A DNA stretch of 64,000 nt from Perkinsus marinus ATCC 50983 (lineage: Eukaryota > Perkinsozoa > Perkinsida > Perkinsidae), in contig NW_003210279.1 in NCBI RefSeq assembly GCF_000006405.1, forward strand, positions 67,172 to 131,171, given 5' to 3'. Positions within the stretch are counted from its first letter, which is position 1; each line of letters begins with the position of its first letter. Below the pieces are notes generated by a model. That model worked only from the letters and a program-made list of their open reading frames with translations, ran no database searches and was not told where the DNA came from. A program made the position numbers and the translations under genes. Shown piece by piece: positions 1 to 12,407 of this stretch.

Positions 1-646
1 AGCCTGCTGAGGTCGCGGACTTCGCGACGCATCCGGGCGATAACTGGTATGCAGTACGCTCAAAACACTTGGTTGGACGACGAGACGTCAAATTAGGCAC
101 CTTTTGGACAATGTGACAACCACTCGTCACCTATCTAAGATCATCACACTAGGTCTGCAGGATGAAAAAACTTAGTGGTCACCTAGAAGAGCCCGGGCTC
201 ACTCATTCGTCTCTCGTGACGAATCCTGCAATGCCTGATTCGCAGCCTGAATGCCGTCGAATCTCTCGGATAGTGCTAGATGACGCCAACCATGTGGCGT
301 GTGTATCGCTATCTTATTCGCCTACTTCTGACACGATCAGCTGTGGATGTAGCGACGGTGAGATCGACGTAGCTCACACCCTTCCTCCTGGCTTGATATC
401 ATGAAACGATACCACACAGCGCTATGCGAAGGAGAAAAAATTATCAATCTTTGCACGATTCTAGTCTGCCAGTTATTGATGTCAGAGGCGTGCCGCCATG
501 ATTTTCGGACTGATTTCTTACCAACCAGCATTCTATCAGTCGCCCCTTTGCGATGAATGACTGTTTGTTTATCAACGCTTTGTGTTTTGCAGTGTCGGAT
601 CAACGAGTCACAAATACGGCCCTTCCTGGAGAGACCCTTTCAGTAG

Positions 647-1469
647 TTGACAATGGGGGAAGATGACCGATGGATTGCTGGGCTTTTAATCCAGGAGGCT
701 GAGGCGCGCCGTCGTGACGCTTCCAAAAAGGAGGGGAGAATTCCGGTCAATACTGAGTTCCTCCAACGTAGCATTTCCACTACCAATCATCGAGATCTCA
801 AAGCCGCCGCAGCTGGTAGCAAATCTCATATAAAGTTCTTGCTCATTTTGACGTTATACTCGTCAGATTTGAAACGCACTGCTGCTGAAACTGCCTTTGA
901 TCTGAAAGCACGCGAGCTTCGAGAACGGAGATCAGGTGGAAGTCCTCAGCCCAGCTGTAAAAAGCGCCGCTACATTCCTCCATCACGAGGAGATTCCGGC
1001 GCCTCTACTGATCATCGGCGAGGGGAGTCGCCTGATGTCGTGGTAGATCTCACAAAAGAATACAATTGGGTGAAACCAGGCCTAGTTGTTCGTGTGCGAG
1101 ACAAGGCATCTGAACACTTCCGCCAGAAAATGGTTGTCAAGGAGTGCGCTAAGGACGTCTGCACGGGCAAGATCATCGCTTCTGGTGCTAATGCTTCCAT
1201 CGAAATACGACAAGTCGAGACGGTGGTGAGCAAGTCGCCTGGCAGGTAAGGCATTACCCTATCTCTCGAGAGGTATCGTATTCCCTTTCAGGAACCTCGA
1301 GGTCGTTCTACCCTCGGTGCACGATCTTCCTGTGGGGGCTGTAGTTTCGCTCAAGTCTCGACACGCCCGTCAGGGGAAAGCGTCGGTGATCAGCAAGAGT
1401 ATGGATGGTTTACAGGAGTATTTGGTCCCATTGAACAGCGTATGTGAATTTGCCGACAACAGTACTTGA
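647..1469 (+). CDS. GPKOW: GPKOW/MOS2-like splicing protein, C-terminal KOW region
   Basis: Probable spliceosome-associated nucleic-acid-binding protein of the GPKOW/Spp2 family. Exon 1 ends at 1245 in a GTAAG donor, a 46-nt intron follows, and exon 2 runs 1292-1469 to TGA; the junction keeps frame (SPGR then NLEVVLP). The C-terminal ~110 residues match the family's last KOW module: WVKPGLVVRVRD, KMVVKE, an ETVVSK segment, then VVLPSVHDLPVGAVVSLKS and a closing VPLNSVCEF. The middle is basic with an NLS-like KKRRY. Residues SHIKFLLILTLYSSD may be a 51-nt in-frame intron (GT at about 816, CAG at about 869), because they interrupt a helical charged region. I see no G-patch glycines, so that domain may lie in an unrecognised upstream exon or be lost. 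Family call fairly sure; start uncertain. Confidence 0.7.
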
Positions 1470-1740
1470 TGCCTCCAATGTTTCGTTTTTCGGGTTCACA
1501 GCAACGAACAAGCGAATAGGGACAGAGCTCTGGACACAGTAGGGATAGGAGCTATAAAAATTTCCTTAGCCATCACAAGCGCTTCAACAACACACATTGA
1601 CTATAAATTATAGTCGTAACTCAAAACTCGCCGCCCGAAAAAGAGATCCCCGAGTTGGTGACTCCCTGACTCCTGTCCAGGGTTCACTGTAATTCTCCGA
1701 TTATTACACTCCCCTAGGTTTCCTCACTGTATGCATCGAG

Positions 1741-3715
1741 GTTCAAGAAATCGGATCTGACCGATCATGAGAAGGCCATCCAGAATGGCAAGCGTTCAAG
1801 CAGCTCCCTGTACACGTAGCCTTCAAGCAGATAATTGCAAAAAATGAGGCTATTGAGGCTAGTCGCATGGCCGAAGAACTCCTCCTTGTTAATCCCTCGG
1901 CCGACCTAGCACTCACTTTGGCTATCAAAGAGGTCGCGATCCTCAAATCCGAAGCTTTTCTTACAATGGGCTGAGAAACATGGGCTCAAGGTCACCAAGC
2001 ACTGGCGCTCTGTTAATTATGGTTGGCAATTCATCCAAGCGGCACATTCCATACAGTTGGCGGATATTAAGGTCTGACTTAGTGACCATAAATTTGGCAT
2101 AATAGTAGACGAATCAACCGATATCTCGGTCACCAAACAAATCATTCTCTACATCAAATCGAGGGGTCAGACACATATGTCGGTCTCCGAGATATGCACG
2201 GTGATGAAACAGGTGAAGCCATAAAGAATGCTGCTGTGGGCTTGCTAGAGTCTTTACAGTTGCCGAAGGAGCATCTTATCTCGGTCACATCGGATGGGGC
2301 ATCAGCTGTGGTGGGAGCTAAGTTTGGTGCGGGTGTCTTACTGGAAAACTGGCGAGGCGCCCCTTTGAAAAAAGAGCACTGTATAGTGCATAAGGTAAAC
2401 CTCGCCACGGGCGACGTATTCGACGCCAAGACCTGTACAGATGGTGATGTCCTACGTGTAGCAGCAGACGTGGAAGCTTGCGTAAGGAACAGCTATCTCT
2501 TTTTCAACAGATCAACTTCGAATCGCGAGGAGCTGATTAATATTTCCAAACAGTACGAGCAATTGTATATGCCGAGATCGTGGTGCGAGACAAGGTGGCT
2601 CTCTCGACATTCGGCCATGAGATCTCTGTGGCCCGGATTCCGGGCCCCGGAAGACACGCAGTCCTGGAATTTCTCACATCGAATTTGTCACGTCGGTTCT
2701 CCAATGAAGCTGCTGTTATTCTTCGAATGCTCGATGAGCAGTCAAACGACTTCGAGGGAGTGTTGGTCCAACACTGTTGGATACCATGCGAATAGTTTAC
2801 TTACTCTCGATTAGGCTACAGAAAGCCAATATGAAATTTTGGAAGTATTTTTGCACTATCAACGTGCGGATGCTTCGCTAGGCGACTTAATCGACGACAT
2901 GGAGTCTGATGCTGCCAAAAAATTCGCCGTGTTCATGCGCAAGCGCTTGCGTACACGCATCCCAGCCATGTCAACCGCCCAAGAGGCACAGGTACAACCT
3001 GTGTCTCTTGGGTGGCTGACATGGCTTCACATGTCAGGTACACGCCTTCAGGCTCTTGAATCCGGATTCTGAGGCTGCTGGTAACCCTCTGGCTGGTAGC
3101 GTTTTTTCGAAAAAGCTGATCAACAGGGCCGCGCATAGCCACTTGTCAATCCATTCGAGGCACTATGGCTGCTCCGAGGAGGATTCCGTCACAGCATTCA
3201 ACAAAACCAACCGTCGTCTCTCTTGGCAGTCCCATGTGAGAAGGATTTATGATGAGCAGCTCCTTCTTGATATAGAGCTCAAAGAGAAGCCTGACGACAG
3301 GCAGCTGAAGATCTACAGACTGGTATTGGAAATCGAGTCGTCCGTGGCGGTTGACTCCTGCGAAGCTGAACGCGGGTTCAGCGCTTTGCAGCGCATCCGC
3401 TCGAAAACTAGGAATAGACTGCAAGGTGCCGCTATGTCGCTGTCCATAAACGCGACCCCCGCCTGCGAGGAGGTGGTGAAATTGTGGTCAACAATCAAGC
3501 CTCGTCGTAAGAAGGTAGCTGCTAAAAGGGTAACCAAAAGGAATAGGGACGGTATACCAGTAGCTAGCTCTTCGGATGAGGAAGACTTCGTTTACGACGA
3601 TGTACTTTTCGAAGGGAACACCGACGAGGAATGTGACCCTATTGACGAGGAGCATGAATATAACCTTATGCTGCAATCTGGGTATCTCGTTTTGGAAGAA
3701 AGCGACGGGGAGTAA
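1741..3715 (+). pseudogene. hAT-family transposase, decayed copy
   Basis: Remnant of a hAT-superfamily DNA transposase of the ZBED/C17orf113-like type. The RNase-H-like start is seen near 2107-2135 (IIVDESTDIS), followed by an open stretch 2194-2814 containing ISVTSDGASAVVGAKFG and HCIVHKVNLA, which is the usual target-recognition region. A last open stretch 3056-3715 carries the C-terminal dimerisation signature VDSCEAERGFSAL followed by RIRSKTRNRL, then an acidic tail. The pieces lie in different frames and are broken by stops around 1970, 2075 and 2812, and a hairpin insertion sits at 2964-3026. It is therefore inactive as written, unless unrecognised introns explain the breaks. Terminal inverted repeats were not identified. 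Confidence 0.75.
2964..3026. repeat. 29-bp inverted repeat inside the hAT remnant
   Basis: Arms 2964-2992 and 2998-3026 are complementary apart from three transition differences, with a 5-nt spacer (TACAA). The arms start AGCCATGTCAACC and end TGACATGGCT. It lies between the catalytic and dimerisation parts of the decayed transposase, so it may be a separate small insertion. Confidence 0.75.
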
Positions 3716-4287
3716 GTGAGCTATTTGTATTGTTTAAGGGCTTTCAGGCCCAAGCGTTGAGCTCGATAAGCAAGCCTTGGGTCTTAGCATATGAACTCGT
3801 GGTGTGCGAACAGTCAGCGCCGCTGACTCATCATCTTTTTTTGGTCGTCAGCGGTGTCAAGGTACCTCCGTGGCGAAGGCTCCGCCTGTCGGAACAAAAC
3901 TTTTCCCACGAATATTTCTCTCGTTGTCAATCACGAGTCCCACTAGCGTTAACGATGAGCTACATTAAATACATAACAGAGTCAACCCCATAAGCGAACA
4001 CATTCTAATATTCCGCGATCCTGTCACGGGGTAGGGATTTTCCGTTTTCACCTTCACGACAAAGTATACCATTTTCCGCGCGGAAAATTGAAAATGGCCT
4101 ACAGTGAACTCTGCTCCTGTCCCACATAACTTGCCGCGGGTGGGAGTTATAATGCAACACTATCGACTCCGAGCATATGTGATGGAGAATTACGCTGTGT
4201 GAACCGTCTCCTGACGTGTTGGCTTTATTGTGAAAATCCGTTCTGGGCTGGTCACTCGTAAACACAACACACCTTATGAGAAATGTA
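3716..4287. other. intergenic, nothing recognised
   Basis: Between the hAT remnant and the His-rich gene. Short open frames exist on both strands but none shows a family signature or convincing splice structure. Confidence 0.5.
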
Positions 4288-5131
4288 TCACATCAGAGCA
4301 TGTTTATGGTGATGCGAATGGTGATGCTGGTGTTGATGATGATGGAAATGACGAGCGACAGCAGTGGGTGCATAATCCGACTTGACGTGCGTAACGCCAA
4401 CCGCAGGAGTGTGGCCACTAGTAGGTGGAGGGAGCGACCAGTCGAACGGCAGTGTGTTGTGAGCCCTCAGAAAATCTCTGAGTTCCTCTGGTGGTAGCGC
4501 ACTACGACAACAACGGAGTACTATTGCGACATCACACCGCGATCGGGACAAAATTGCCATGGAAATTGCCTTGAAAGAACTGTGATCGTCAAGCGCATCA
4601 GTTTGCAAATAGTATAACTAACGGCACAAATCATTTTCTAATATATGTTGAGTAAGGATACGATTGCTCTATGCAAACACGTTTCGTTGAAGACATACGC
4701 ACAACACCTTGAAAGCCTCTCAACATACCATCCCGCATCTCCGGGACTAGTCGCGCCAATGTGCTCCGCCACCTGAAGCGCTACACCAATTGAGAGATCT
4801 CCAGTCGGCGCCTCTCCCGACCTGAGCCCTCGCCGCGTGAGCTGCCATTTCCCCCTGCCTTACTGCAGTCGCTATTTGCTGGTTCATGGCTGTAGCCTGC
4901 ATTCCGGCCTGCTTGATCAGAATCTAATGAGCGCAGTGTGTAACAAGCGCAGAAGTCATCAGTGTTGCTCACTGCGGCGGTCCTCAATTTTGCCAAGGCC
5001 TCCTGGGCAAGGTAGCCAGTCTCAGTAGGATCGATGCGTACTCTACCAAATCCGTGGCCCACCGAAAGCGATGATGTCGGCATATACGAAGGATGCTCAA
5101 CAGTCGGCCATGGCGTGTCGTGGAAGTGCAT
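4288..5131 (-). CDS. Unknown protein with His-rich C-terminus (4 exons)
   Basis: No family recognised. Exons 5131-4973, 4923-4787, 4746-4708 and 4579-4288, all with GT-AG introns (49, 40 and 128 nt), sum to 627 nt and encode 208 residues in one frame, which supports the model. The N-terminal part starts MHFHDTPWPTVEHPSY. A middle helical segment is rich in Ala, Gln and Arg (IKQAGMQATAMNQQIATAV), and the C-terminus is a run of histidines mixed with Gln and Ser (HFHHHQHQHHHSHHHKH). A His-rich tail could bind metal, but that is only a guess. The ATG at 5131 is the first in frame; a further 5' exon is possible. Confidence 0.55.
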
Positions 5132-5733
5132 AAAGCAACTGATACGGCTTTAAGGTAGCCATGAAGGAACGCGAGCCGTTCACTTACTTGAAAGTGAACA
5201 ATTCATTGACGTTTCCCCCAGAACAAACATCCCGCCCGTTACCGGGAGGTTTCATGGGGAATATAAGCGTATGCTGACGACGAGATGCAAGATGCATGCC
5301 GAGCAGTGCGGTTTCACCCATCTTAATAATTCTCTAACTGCCAGCCGCTTCATCGGGCACATAGCAAGATTCCGTTCCCTGATGAATCGAGGAAGTTGAA
5401 GTAACCAGCAAGTTTCGAATAGTCGCTGTCGACTCAGTCGACAGTGTCTATTCGGCATCTAGTCGACTCGACTATCAGATGGTAGTGTGAAACTGGTCCA
5501 GACTTGATGTGATGTGAACAAATTGTAGTTCACGAGCCGAGTTGCGGTAGCATTGTTGAATCATTCATTAGACATACCCGCTGTTGGAGTATCCCACTGT
5601 TCGAAAATTCTGGTCATACAAAGAATGTCTCAGACGAGTACCCAACAGATGTTCTTGCGTACCTGAAACGCTTGAGTGGGCATATAGCACGGTATTTGCA
5701 CGCATGAGCACGTCAATCAAAGTTTCCATCCAA
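5132..5733. other. intergenic with short palindromes
   Basis: No gene recognised. Contains a 19-nt palindrome at 5426-5444 (CTGTCGACTCAGTCGACAG) with further GTCGAC/TCGACTCGA motifs just downstream. Upstream flank of the tRNA-His gene. Confidence 0.5.
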
Positions 5734-5805
5734 GTCGCTATCGTCTAGTGGTTAGGACGTCACGTTGTGGCCGTGACAACCCCGGTTCAAATCCGGGTAG
5801 TGACT
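5734..5805 (+). tRNA. tRNA-His (GTG)
   Basis: Complete cloverleaf. The acceptor stem GTCGCTA (5734-5740) pairs with TAGTGAC (5798-5804) with one G:U. The D arm is GTCTAGTGGTTAGGAC. The anticodon stem TCACG/CGTGA encloses loop TTGTGGC, with anticodon GTG at 5767-5769, and the T arm is CCCGGTTCAAATCCGGG. No intron. Box A and box B match RNA polymerase III promoter consensus. The genomic base before G1 is A, so the extra G(-1) of tRNA-His would be added after transcription. The base at the discriminator position is T rather than the A usual for eukaryotic tRNA-His. A T run (CTTTTATTCTT) follows as a likely terminator. Confidence 0.95.
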
Positions 5806-8191
5806 TTTATTCTTCAAATTGTATAAACACTTGCACTCCACTGCTATATCTCAAGTGCATCTATTATATCCTTTTCATCTCCATGAATCATTAATACAGC
5901 TGAGTTAGAATCTCTGACAGTACCCGTCCACGAGAGCAACGTCTTAGCAGGAAGATAGCTGCACAGGTCACCACAACACACTAACCTTTACTCAACGGAC
6001 GAAGACCACTTCAACACTGAACATCATCAATTTCCAGCACAAGAAACTTCTATCAAACTACTAGTTAATTGTTCCCACCCTGATCGGTGAGCCATACCAA
6101 TTTGACCCAACGCTGGTCCCGCATGCAAAGCTTAGTTCAACTCTGGCTGATCAGAAGCCCCGTCTCAGACTGGGCGGTACCATCTCAACTTTGCCAGTCC
6201 TAAAACAGACAGTCCCCTTTGAGGCATCTACAATATCAGCAGCTGGTTCAAGGACCCCCATTGCGTTCATTTCTAAACTTACAACGGGTTTGTCCCCAAA
6301 GGCCGGCGAAATAGGAGGATATTGGGCTCTGGTTTGTGCGTAGCGTAGTGTACCCAACCCCGAGATTGTGTAACACCCACAGATCTCCATTCGTTTTCCT
6401 CTAATATAGTTGACGCAGAGTACCCACGGACCGACCGCTGTAGCATCTATACATGAGCTTAGCTAAGCCCTAGGGAGCTCCCTTACTCTATACGTGGGCT
6501 TGCTGAGTATAACATGACGGTACTCGTAGGTATCATCCATGTACTTGTCTGAGTACTCATTCTCATCTGGGAAGTGCGCCGGGCTCATTCGACAAGGGAA
6601 ATGCAAAACACTAACAGGGCTCGCAGAAACGACAGCGATAAAGCATCAACCCGTTGAGCTTTTTTCATAATCCAAAGTCGACCTCAGCGACAGAAGAAAA
6701 TACATGTGAACTTGAGGACCATCACGAGATCAACTACTCAGAAGTCGACACTGTAGTGGCCGGAATGGACGCTTTATCCGATCAAAATCAACCATTAAAT
6801 CCATATGATGCTTCTAATACCGACGATACCACTCCTCGTAGAACCTCTTTTTGCCTGTCCGAACCGTAATAACTGAGCACGAGTTTGTCCTTGAGAATTT
6901 TTGTCAATCACTTGGACGACACCATCAGACCTCCCATGTCCGCTGATTACCCTGAGATGAGTCGCATGCCATGGTCCCATTCGACTCTATTGGATCTCGA
7001 GGACTATCTCGCCGAAACTCATATTCGACTCGGCAACAGAATTTCTATGACACCCATCCCAGGCATGGTCTTTCAACGACGAATAACGGTGGGAATTTTG
7101 ATGTCCTCCCTCATATATGAGGCTCATGAGAAAGTGATGACTCTACTTATACTATCTGTCAGAGATAGGCGCCTTTAGACAGCGTGTGCGTGCAAGGGAT
7201 GCTCGTCGCACGCGCCCACATGTTATTGATCATGAACGCCTTTTTCATTATCGATCTCTCGCTTTTGGGGGGACAGCCTCAGTTTTACGATGATCAGTTC
7301 GGTTTGAGAGGCTAAACTTTATATGAGAGATCATACGGCACTCAGATTTTCATTCTCTGAGATATTCAGTTCAATCTGGCGAGAGACTAACGCTGTCCAA
7401 GTTTGGTTCACACGTTTTCGTATGACCAACACGACAATTCAGATCCGCATGTTGTAATGAGCAATATACAGGGCTACAGTCTTTGCATTCGCACGAGTAT
7501 TTATTCCTCGATGATAATATGCTCTAGGGTTCAAAATATAACCTCGAGCATCACCCATACTCTCAAATACCACACCTTTTCCCCCGACTGGCAGCACTGT
7601 AAGGGGATCGATCGAGGGACTCCTTCACCCTATGCATGTCGACTGCCGAGTAGGGGGATTACCTCCAAGCCGGCCGAAAAGCCCCTCTACCTGACCTCAG
7701 TAAGAGGTGCAAACATTGAGCCTTGGAGTTCCTGTATTCGGACTAGATGCGGGACGATCTGTCTCAACGACGATGTTAACTTTCTAATAGAACATATTGG
7801 TCAATTAATTCGCTATCGTACGCAACGCGACACGAGCTTTTCCGGAGACAGGGCGTGCGCGATTATGTCGACTAAACGAAAATTAGACAAATTGTGGTGA
7901 GTGGTCAGAATCTTCCATCGCACTGCTAAAGCTAGAAGATTCTAACTCGAAGACTGTTATGATATCAATATTATCTCAGATTCCGAGACACTTTCCGAAA
8001 CCTCGAACCGCTTCCCCCACGAGCAAAGGAAAATCTTCGAAAATTTTACATTCCGAAATTTTTCTCACTAGTCAGCAATACAGCGAGGCGGAATACGGCG
8101 GGCGTGGCGCTATATTTCTATTGTGTCGGTGTGGAGACGAGGCCATAGGAGCTCCTATTGAGTTTTATATTAAGTTTATTCATACGAAATA
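5806..8191. other. 2.4 kb without a recognisable gene; possible old retroelement debris
   Basis: Several open frames occur (for example 7403-7900 on +), but none has a family signature or a clean splice model. A very degraded, multi-stop stretch around 6.9-7.9 kb has the look of retrotransposon debris. I could not assign a domain, so no element is claimed. Confidence 0.4.
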
Positions 8192-10587
8192 ATGTCGGAA
8201 ACGATATGCTCTAATTGTGGGAAGCCAATCGAAGGGAAGTACGCGGTTTTGTGATGAGCACTGGTGATCGTCGAGGAAGCTGTAGGTCCTATACGTGTAA
8301 ACTGTGCGAAACGGAGGTCTGTAAGGACTGTCTAGCCTCGGGCAAATTGATCGGCACTAAGAAGTGCAAAAGATGGTAAGAAAAACAGTGTTTGAAGATC
8401 GGGTTATTGTTGTTATTATTATTTCATACCTAATGACAGTACCCACGTGGCTATCTAATCTCAGCTGTGGCCTCTTGCCGGACCAAGCTACCAGCCCACA
8501 GAAGAACGCCGTGAACAGGCCAGTTGCTGCTACTTCTCCTACTACTACTACTGCACAACGTCAAGGGGGCTCACCGCAGACAACAACGGCTAGTACGCCA
8601 CAAGAGGCTGAGGGACTTGGTGAGTTTTATTGAGGAAGTTTTATACCGGTCTCCTTACGGTTTTCCTATCAGATTCTGCTGCCGAAGATGCCAGGAAGAA
8701 GCGGGTTGAAGAGGCCCGTAAGGCGGCTGCTCAGAACAGTAAAATTGGCAACATGCTGAGAGTCGGGTCGACCTTCGATGCCAATCAGGGGGGAATGCTC
8801 GACATGAATGATACTACAAGTAAGCACCTTCCTGTCACAAAGTATGCACGATTTCCTATCAGTGAAATTCGGCTGGGATCTGTACGCCCTCTTGAACGTG
8901 AAGGTTATCGAAGCCTCTGGTCTTCCGGCTGCTGATATCAACGTCATCAGCTCCAACTCCTCTGATCCTTACACGGTCCTTACCCTGCTGGAAGACAATG
9001 TAGGATCGTATCGCCTTATACAACTATTAGTGTCCCCCCTTAGGTGACCAGAAAGACCAAGATATGTAAGCAGACTCTATCTCCAGTGTGGAACTTTGAG
9101 TGTACCACTATGGTGGTGGATGTCCCCTGCCAGAAGATGGAAGTACAAGTGTAAGACTATTGTCCATAGACCACTAGAGAGTTGAGCGATTTACGGTAGG
9201 TTTGATTACGATATGGCTTCTGATGATGATCTCTTGGGTACAGCCTACATAGATCTCACTAACCTCATCCCTGGCGAGCCGACTAACGGCTGGCTCCCTT
9301 TGGTTGGGGAGGATGGTAGTATCAAATTTTTATTCCTCCTGCATTGATTTCTCCGCCTCTCAGGCAAACCCGCTGGTGCTATCCATTTAGAGTTGATGAT
9401 TATGTATACACCTTCCTCTGAGAGGATTGCCTTTGTGCAAGAGGCCATGGTACCGAGACCTAAACCCAAGCCGAAGTTCGACATCAACGCACTTTATGGC
9501 CCTGGCATGTAAGACAGTTTATGCAACTTTCCTGTTGTCAATTATATGGCCTCTTGTCGTCCGTCGATCAGGTTCATGGCACAAGTGTTGTGGTTTGACA
9601 CTCTTCAGCCAGTGTTGAAGGATCATGTTCTGCCAATATTAATGTGGGAGAACTGGCTTCTCTCCACGATAGTTCTCGTAGGATTCATATATGCAAGGTA
9701 AGAATTTTCGCTTGCTGTTTTACAGCTTTTCCATCAGTTACTACGCGGCCTACTGGCCAGCCTTCGCCTGTTGGGCTCTGGCAGTTGCCATGATCCGTAA
9801 CAAAGTGCTCAAGGGCTATGATCGCTTCATGCAGAATAAGACACTTTCCTCGACAATCGATGCATCGGGGAAGCTGATATTGGAGGACTCCGATGATGAT
9901 AAAGACGACAGTAATGATGGAGTCTGTCAACTACTACCGTTCGAAAGTTTGTACGTATTTCGCAGAGTCCCTTTTTATTTCACTGTATAGGAATTAGGAC
10001 TTTCCGTTGATGATTATTTAGTATTTTTCACTTGGGGAGGTTCGTCCAGTCGATTGTTTTATTCTTAGGCAACGAACCTCAAGAGCAGTCATTCAATGGT
10101 CTCATTAAGACTTTCACTAGACTCTCTCCTGGTTGGGTGAAGGACCTAGCAGCCGGCTTCCAGCCTCTTGTAAGGCAACTCGCTGATATCGTCACAGAAA
10201 CGAGAGAGATCATTCTCTGGAGGTGAGCACACTCTCTATTCAGCACCATTCAGTTTCGTCTCAGACATAAGCTGTCGAAGCCCATTTGCTATGCATTGTG
10301 GGTGGCCGGCGTCGTCCTTTGCTTCATCCCATTCTGGATTGTCGTAATGGCCGCTGGTGTTGGTATTATCTGCGCCAACTCCCCATTGAAGGGGCTTAGT
10401 ATTGGCCTGGCTAAGGCGGCGGCTCGGTAGGTGGCTTTAGATTTGAGTAGCCTTTTGGAATAACGGTGATATTATCAGGCCTACACCTACTGGTGATGTT
10501 GGCCTGCTGGATGCTATGGAGGAATTCCATATGTCTGAGGAGTTCAGGAAGCAGGCAGCTAAGAAACAGAGAAAACAGCAGAAGTAA
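8192..10587 (+). CDS. FYVE-like zinc finger / C2 / membrane-hairpin protein, copy A
   Basis: Likely a calcium- or lipid-responsive membrane-tethering protein. Thirteen exons (8192-8238, 8280-8375, 8465-8619, 8673-8819, 8863-8999, 9044-9150, 9200-9315, 9364-9508, 9572-9697, 9738-9910, 10069-10222, 10265-10426, 10479-10587) sum to 1674 nt, 557 aa, all junctions in frame. Order: Cys-rich FYVE-like finger (CSNC, CKLC, CKDC, CKRC); Pro/Thr/Ser linker; charged helix; one C2 domain starting KFGWDLYALLNVKVIEASGL with SSDPY, SPVWNFE and the Asp-rich loop FDYDMASDDDLLGT; then hydrophobic segments (LLSTIVLVGFIYA; YWPAFACWALAVAM) and a C-terminal hairpin (ALWVAGVVLCFIPFWIVV); basic tail. This resembles the C2 plus C-terminal membrane layout of MCTP/ferlin-type proteins. 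It has a paralog at 14.2-18.3 kb with matching exon structure. Confidence 0.85.
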
Positions 10588-11381
10588 ATGTGATAACGAA
10601 GATCTTATACTAGCTCTGGTGAGTTGTCGAACTGGATGAAGTTTGCTCTCATAGCATTGTTTCAATGACAGGCTTGGTATTTTCATTGGAAAATTTCGAG
10701 CCGGAGCAAGTCGTCGACCCAGTGTTGGCATTTCTCGTTAATCTTCGAGTTATTGCATCATCACTACTATGCTGCACTCAGTAGGAGCCAGGTCGCCCTT
10801 GAGGTTAAATACAGTAAACAACGGTCGTTGTTGCAGCTATCAGGCTGCTGAGTAATTGCTCATTCTATTTCCTTCTCTCGATATTGTTACTCATTTAGTC
10901 ATATATACTGATCTCGTTCCTACTCGGTTCGTGTGTGTCATGAGGTAACTCCGTTACTCACGACTTACTGATTATCATACTATAGCGCATAATCTGTGCG
11001 ACGATTGCCTGCAGAGTATCTGATTCTATTCATGTTGAGTTGTCCTAGAGATGGGAGAGCGGATGGAGTTTTGGAGTTTCATGACTGCGGTTAATATCAA
11101 TCTTTGTTCCCTTGCGTGAACATCATTCAACGTTATCTGGAGAGATGTGAGGAAAGGTGTCAGGGCTTTATCTAGACCTTTTCATTGACGCACTTGCACT
11201 TAGCCCTCCATTTCATCGTGCACTCGCCGAGTGCCACTCGGCGAGTCACTGAGTGCCATTAACGAGCGAAACATTGATCCCTGGGCAGTCCAGAAATTAA
11301 AGTCGTAATCGTGGAAAATTATTAAGTTTGTATCATAACTAATGACACCTTGTGACTGATAAGGCCACTAAGTCTTAGTGA
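10588..11381. other. intergenic; sequence flanking the hAT element
   Basis: No gene. At 11219-11260 there is a cluster of CACTCGCCGAGTGCCACTCG-type short inverted motifs. A CAGGG at about 11161 resembles a hAT terminus, but I did not find the matching end on the other side, so element borders are not called. Confidence 0.4.
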
Positions 11382-12356
11382 CTAAGACGAGGTGGATATG
11401 CGCTTGCTATTTTTTTGTACCCAATGTTCCCACACTTCCTCTATGAAGCTCTCGTAGTCAGCTACAGCGGCCGGTGCCGCGTCTAGGCTTGGTAACGGTG
11501 GACCTTGCAGGCTTGCACCGTGCAAGTTGCACGTTGCAAGATGATGCGTGCAAGTTGCACGCATCAACTGGCTCAAGATTTCGCCAGAGAGCGGCCTGCG
11601 ATCACTGGCTAACCTAGTTGTTGAGCTGAAGCAGCGCTCCACAGAGGCGGTGGAAGAAGGTAAACACATGACAATAGCACAGATCTTGCAATGACGCGGA
11701 AAGAGGGAAACAAGTCGAGGATTGCCGAGGAACGCTTTATGGAAATCGCAATCCTCAGGAATAGACTCCATAGCAAGTTGTCTTTTCACGAACTCAACCT
11801 CCTTAACCAGAGCCTGTTTCCAGGAGCAAGATGCCCCATCCAATTTCACTGCAACCAACGCTGCGGTTGCTTCGGTCCAGCTGGGAGCATCAAATCGCCC
11901 AAGGGTCATCAAAAAGAGGACATCCTCCTGAAATCGGGATCGAAGCTCTGCTACCAAGTCACCAAGGTATGGGGAAACCACTTGAAATAGGGAGGGATCA
12001 GACACACAGCTGCGGCGAGCGTTCGATGCTCTCACTTCTATCTTGTGGGATAGGTCGAGGTACTGGTCCTTGATCAGTCCTTCTAGTGCATCCGGACTGT
12101 CAAGCTCCGCTATGAAAGTTATCAGGTTGGTGGTGATATTTATGGCACTACTATATGAGACTCCCGTGGACTGAAACTTCGCGGACACTTCTGCCATCCC
12201 TCCTAGTACGTGGCGAAGGACGATCAAAAGCTGAATATTCATCTTATCAGTGAAGACCTTGATGAGACCCTTACAGCGGCTCCTATCTTCTCGCAAAAAA
12301 CCCCGATCATGGGATATCTTGTCGAGAGTACGTAGCACGATTGGCAATACCTACAA

Positions 12357-12407
<51 letters not shown>

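Noticed and set aside
7200-7900. Possible retrotransposon reverse-transcriptase remnants
   Set aside because: Suggestive fragments in several frames with stops, but no definite catalytic motif could be read.
11161-11180. CAGGG end of the hAT element
   Set aside because: No matching inverted end was found on the other side of the transposase, so element borders are not claimed.
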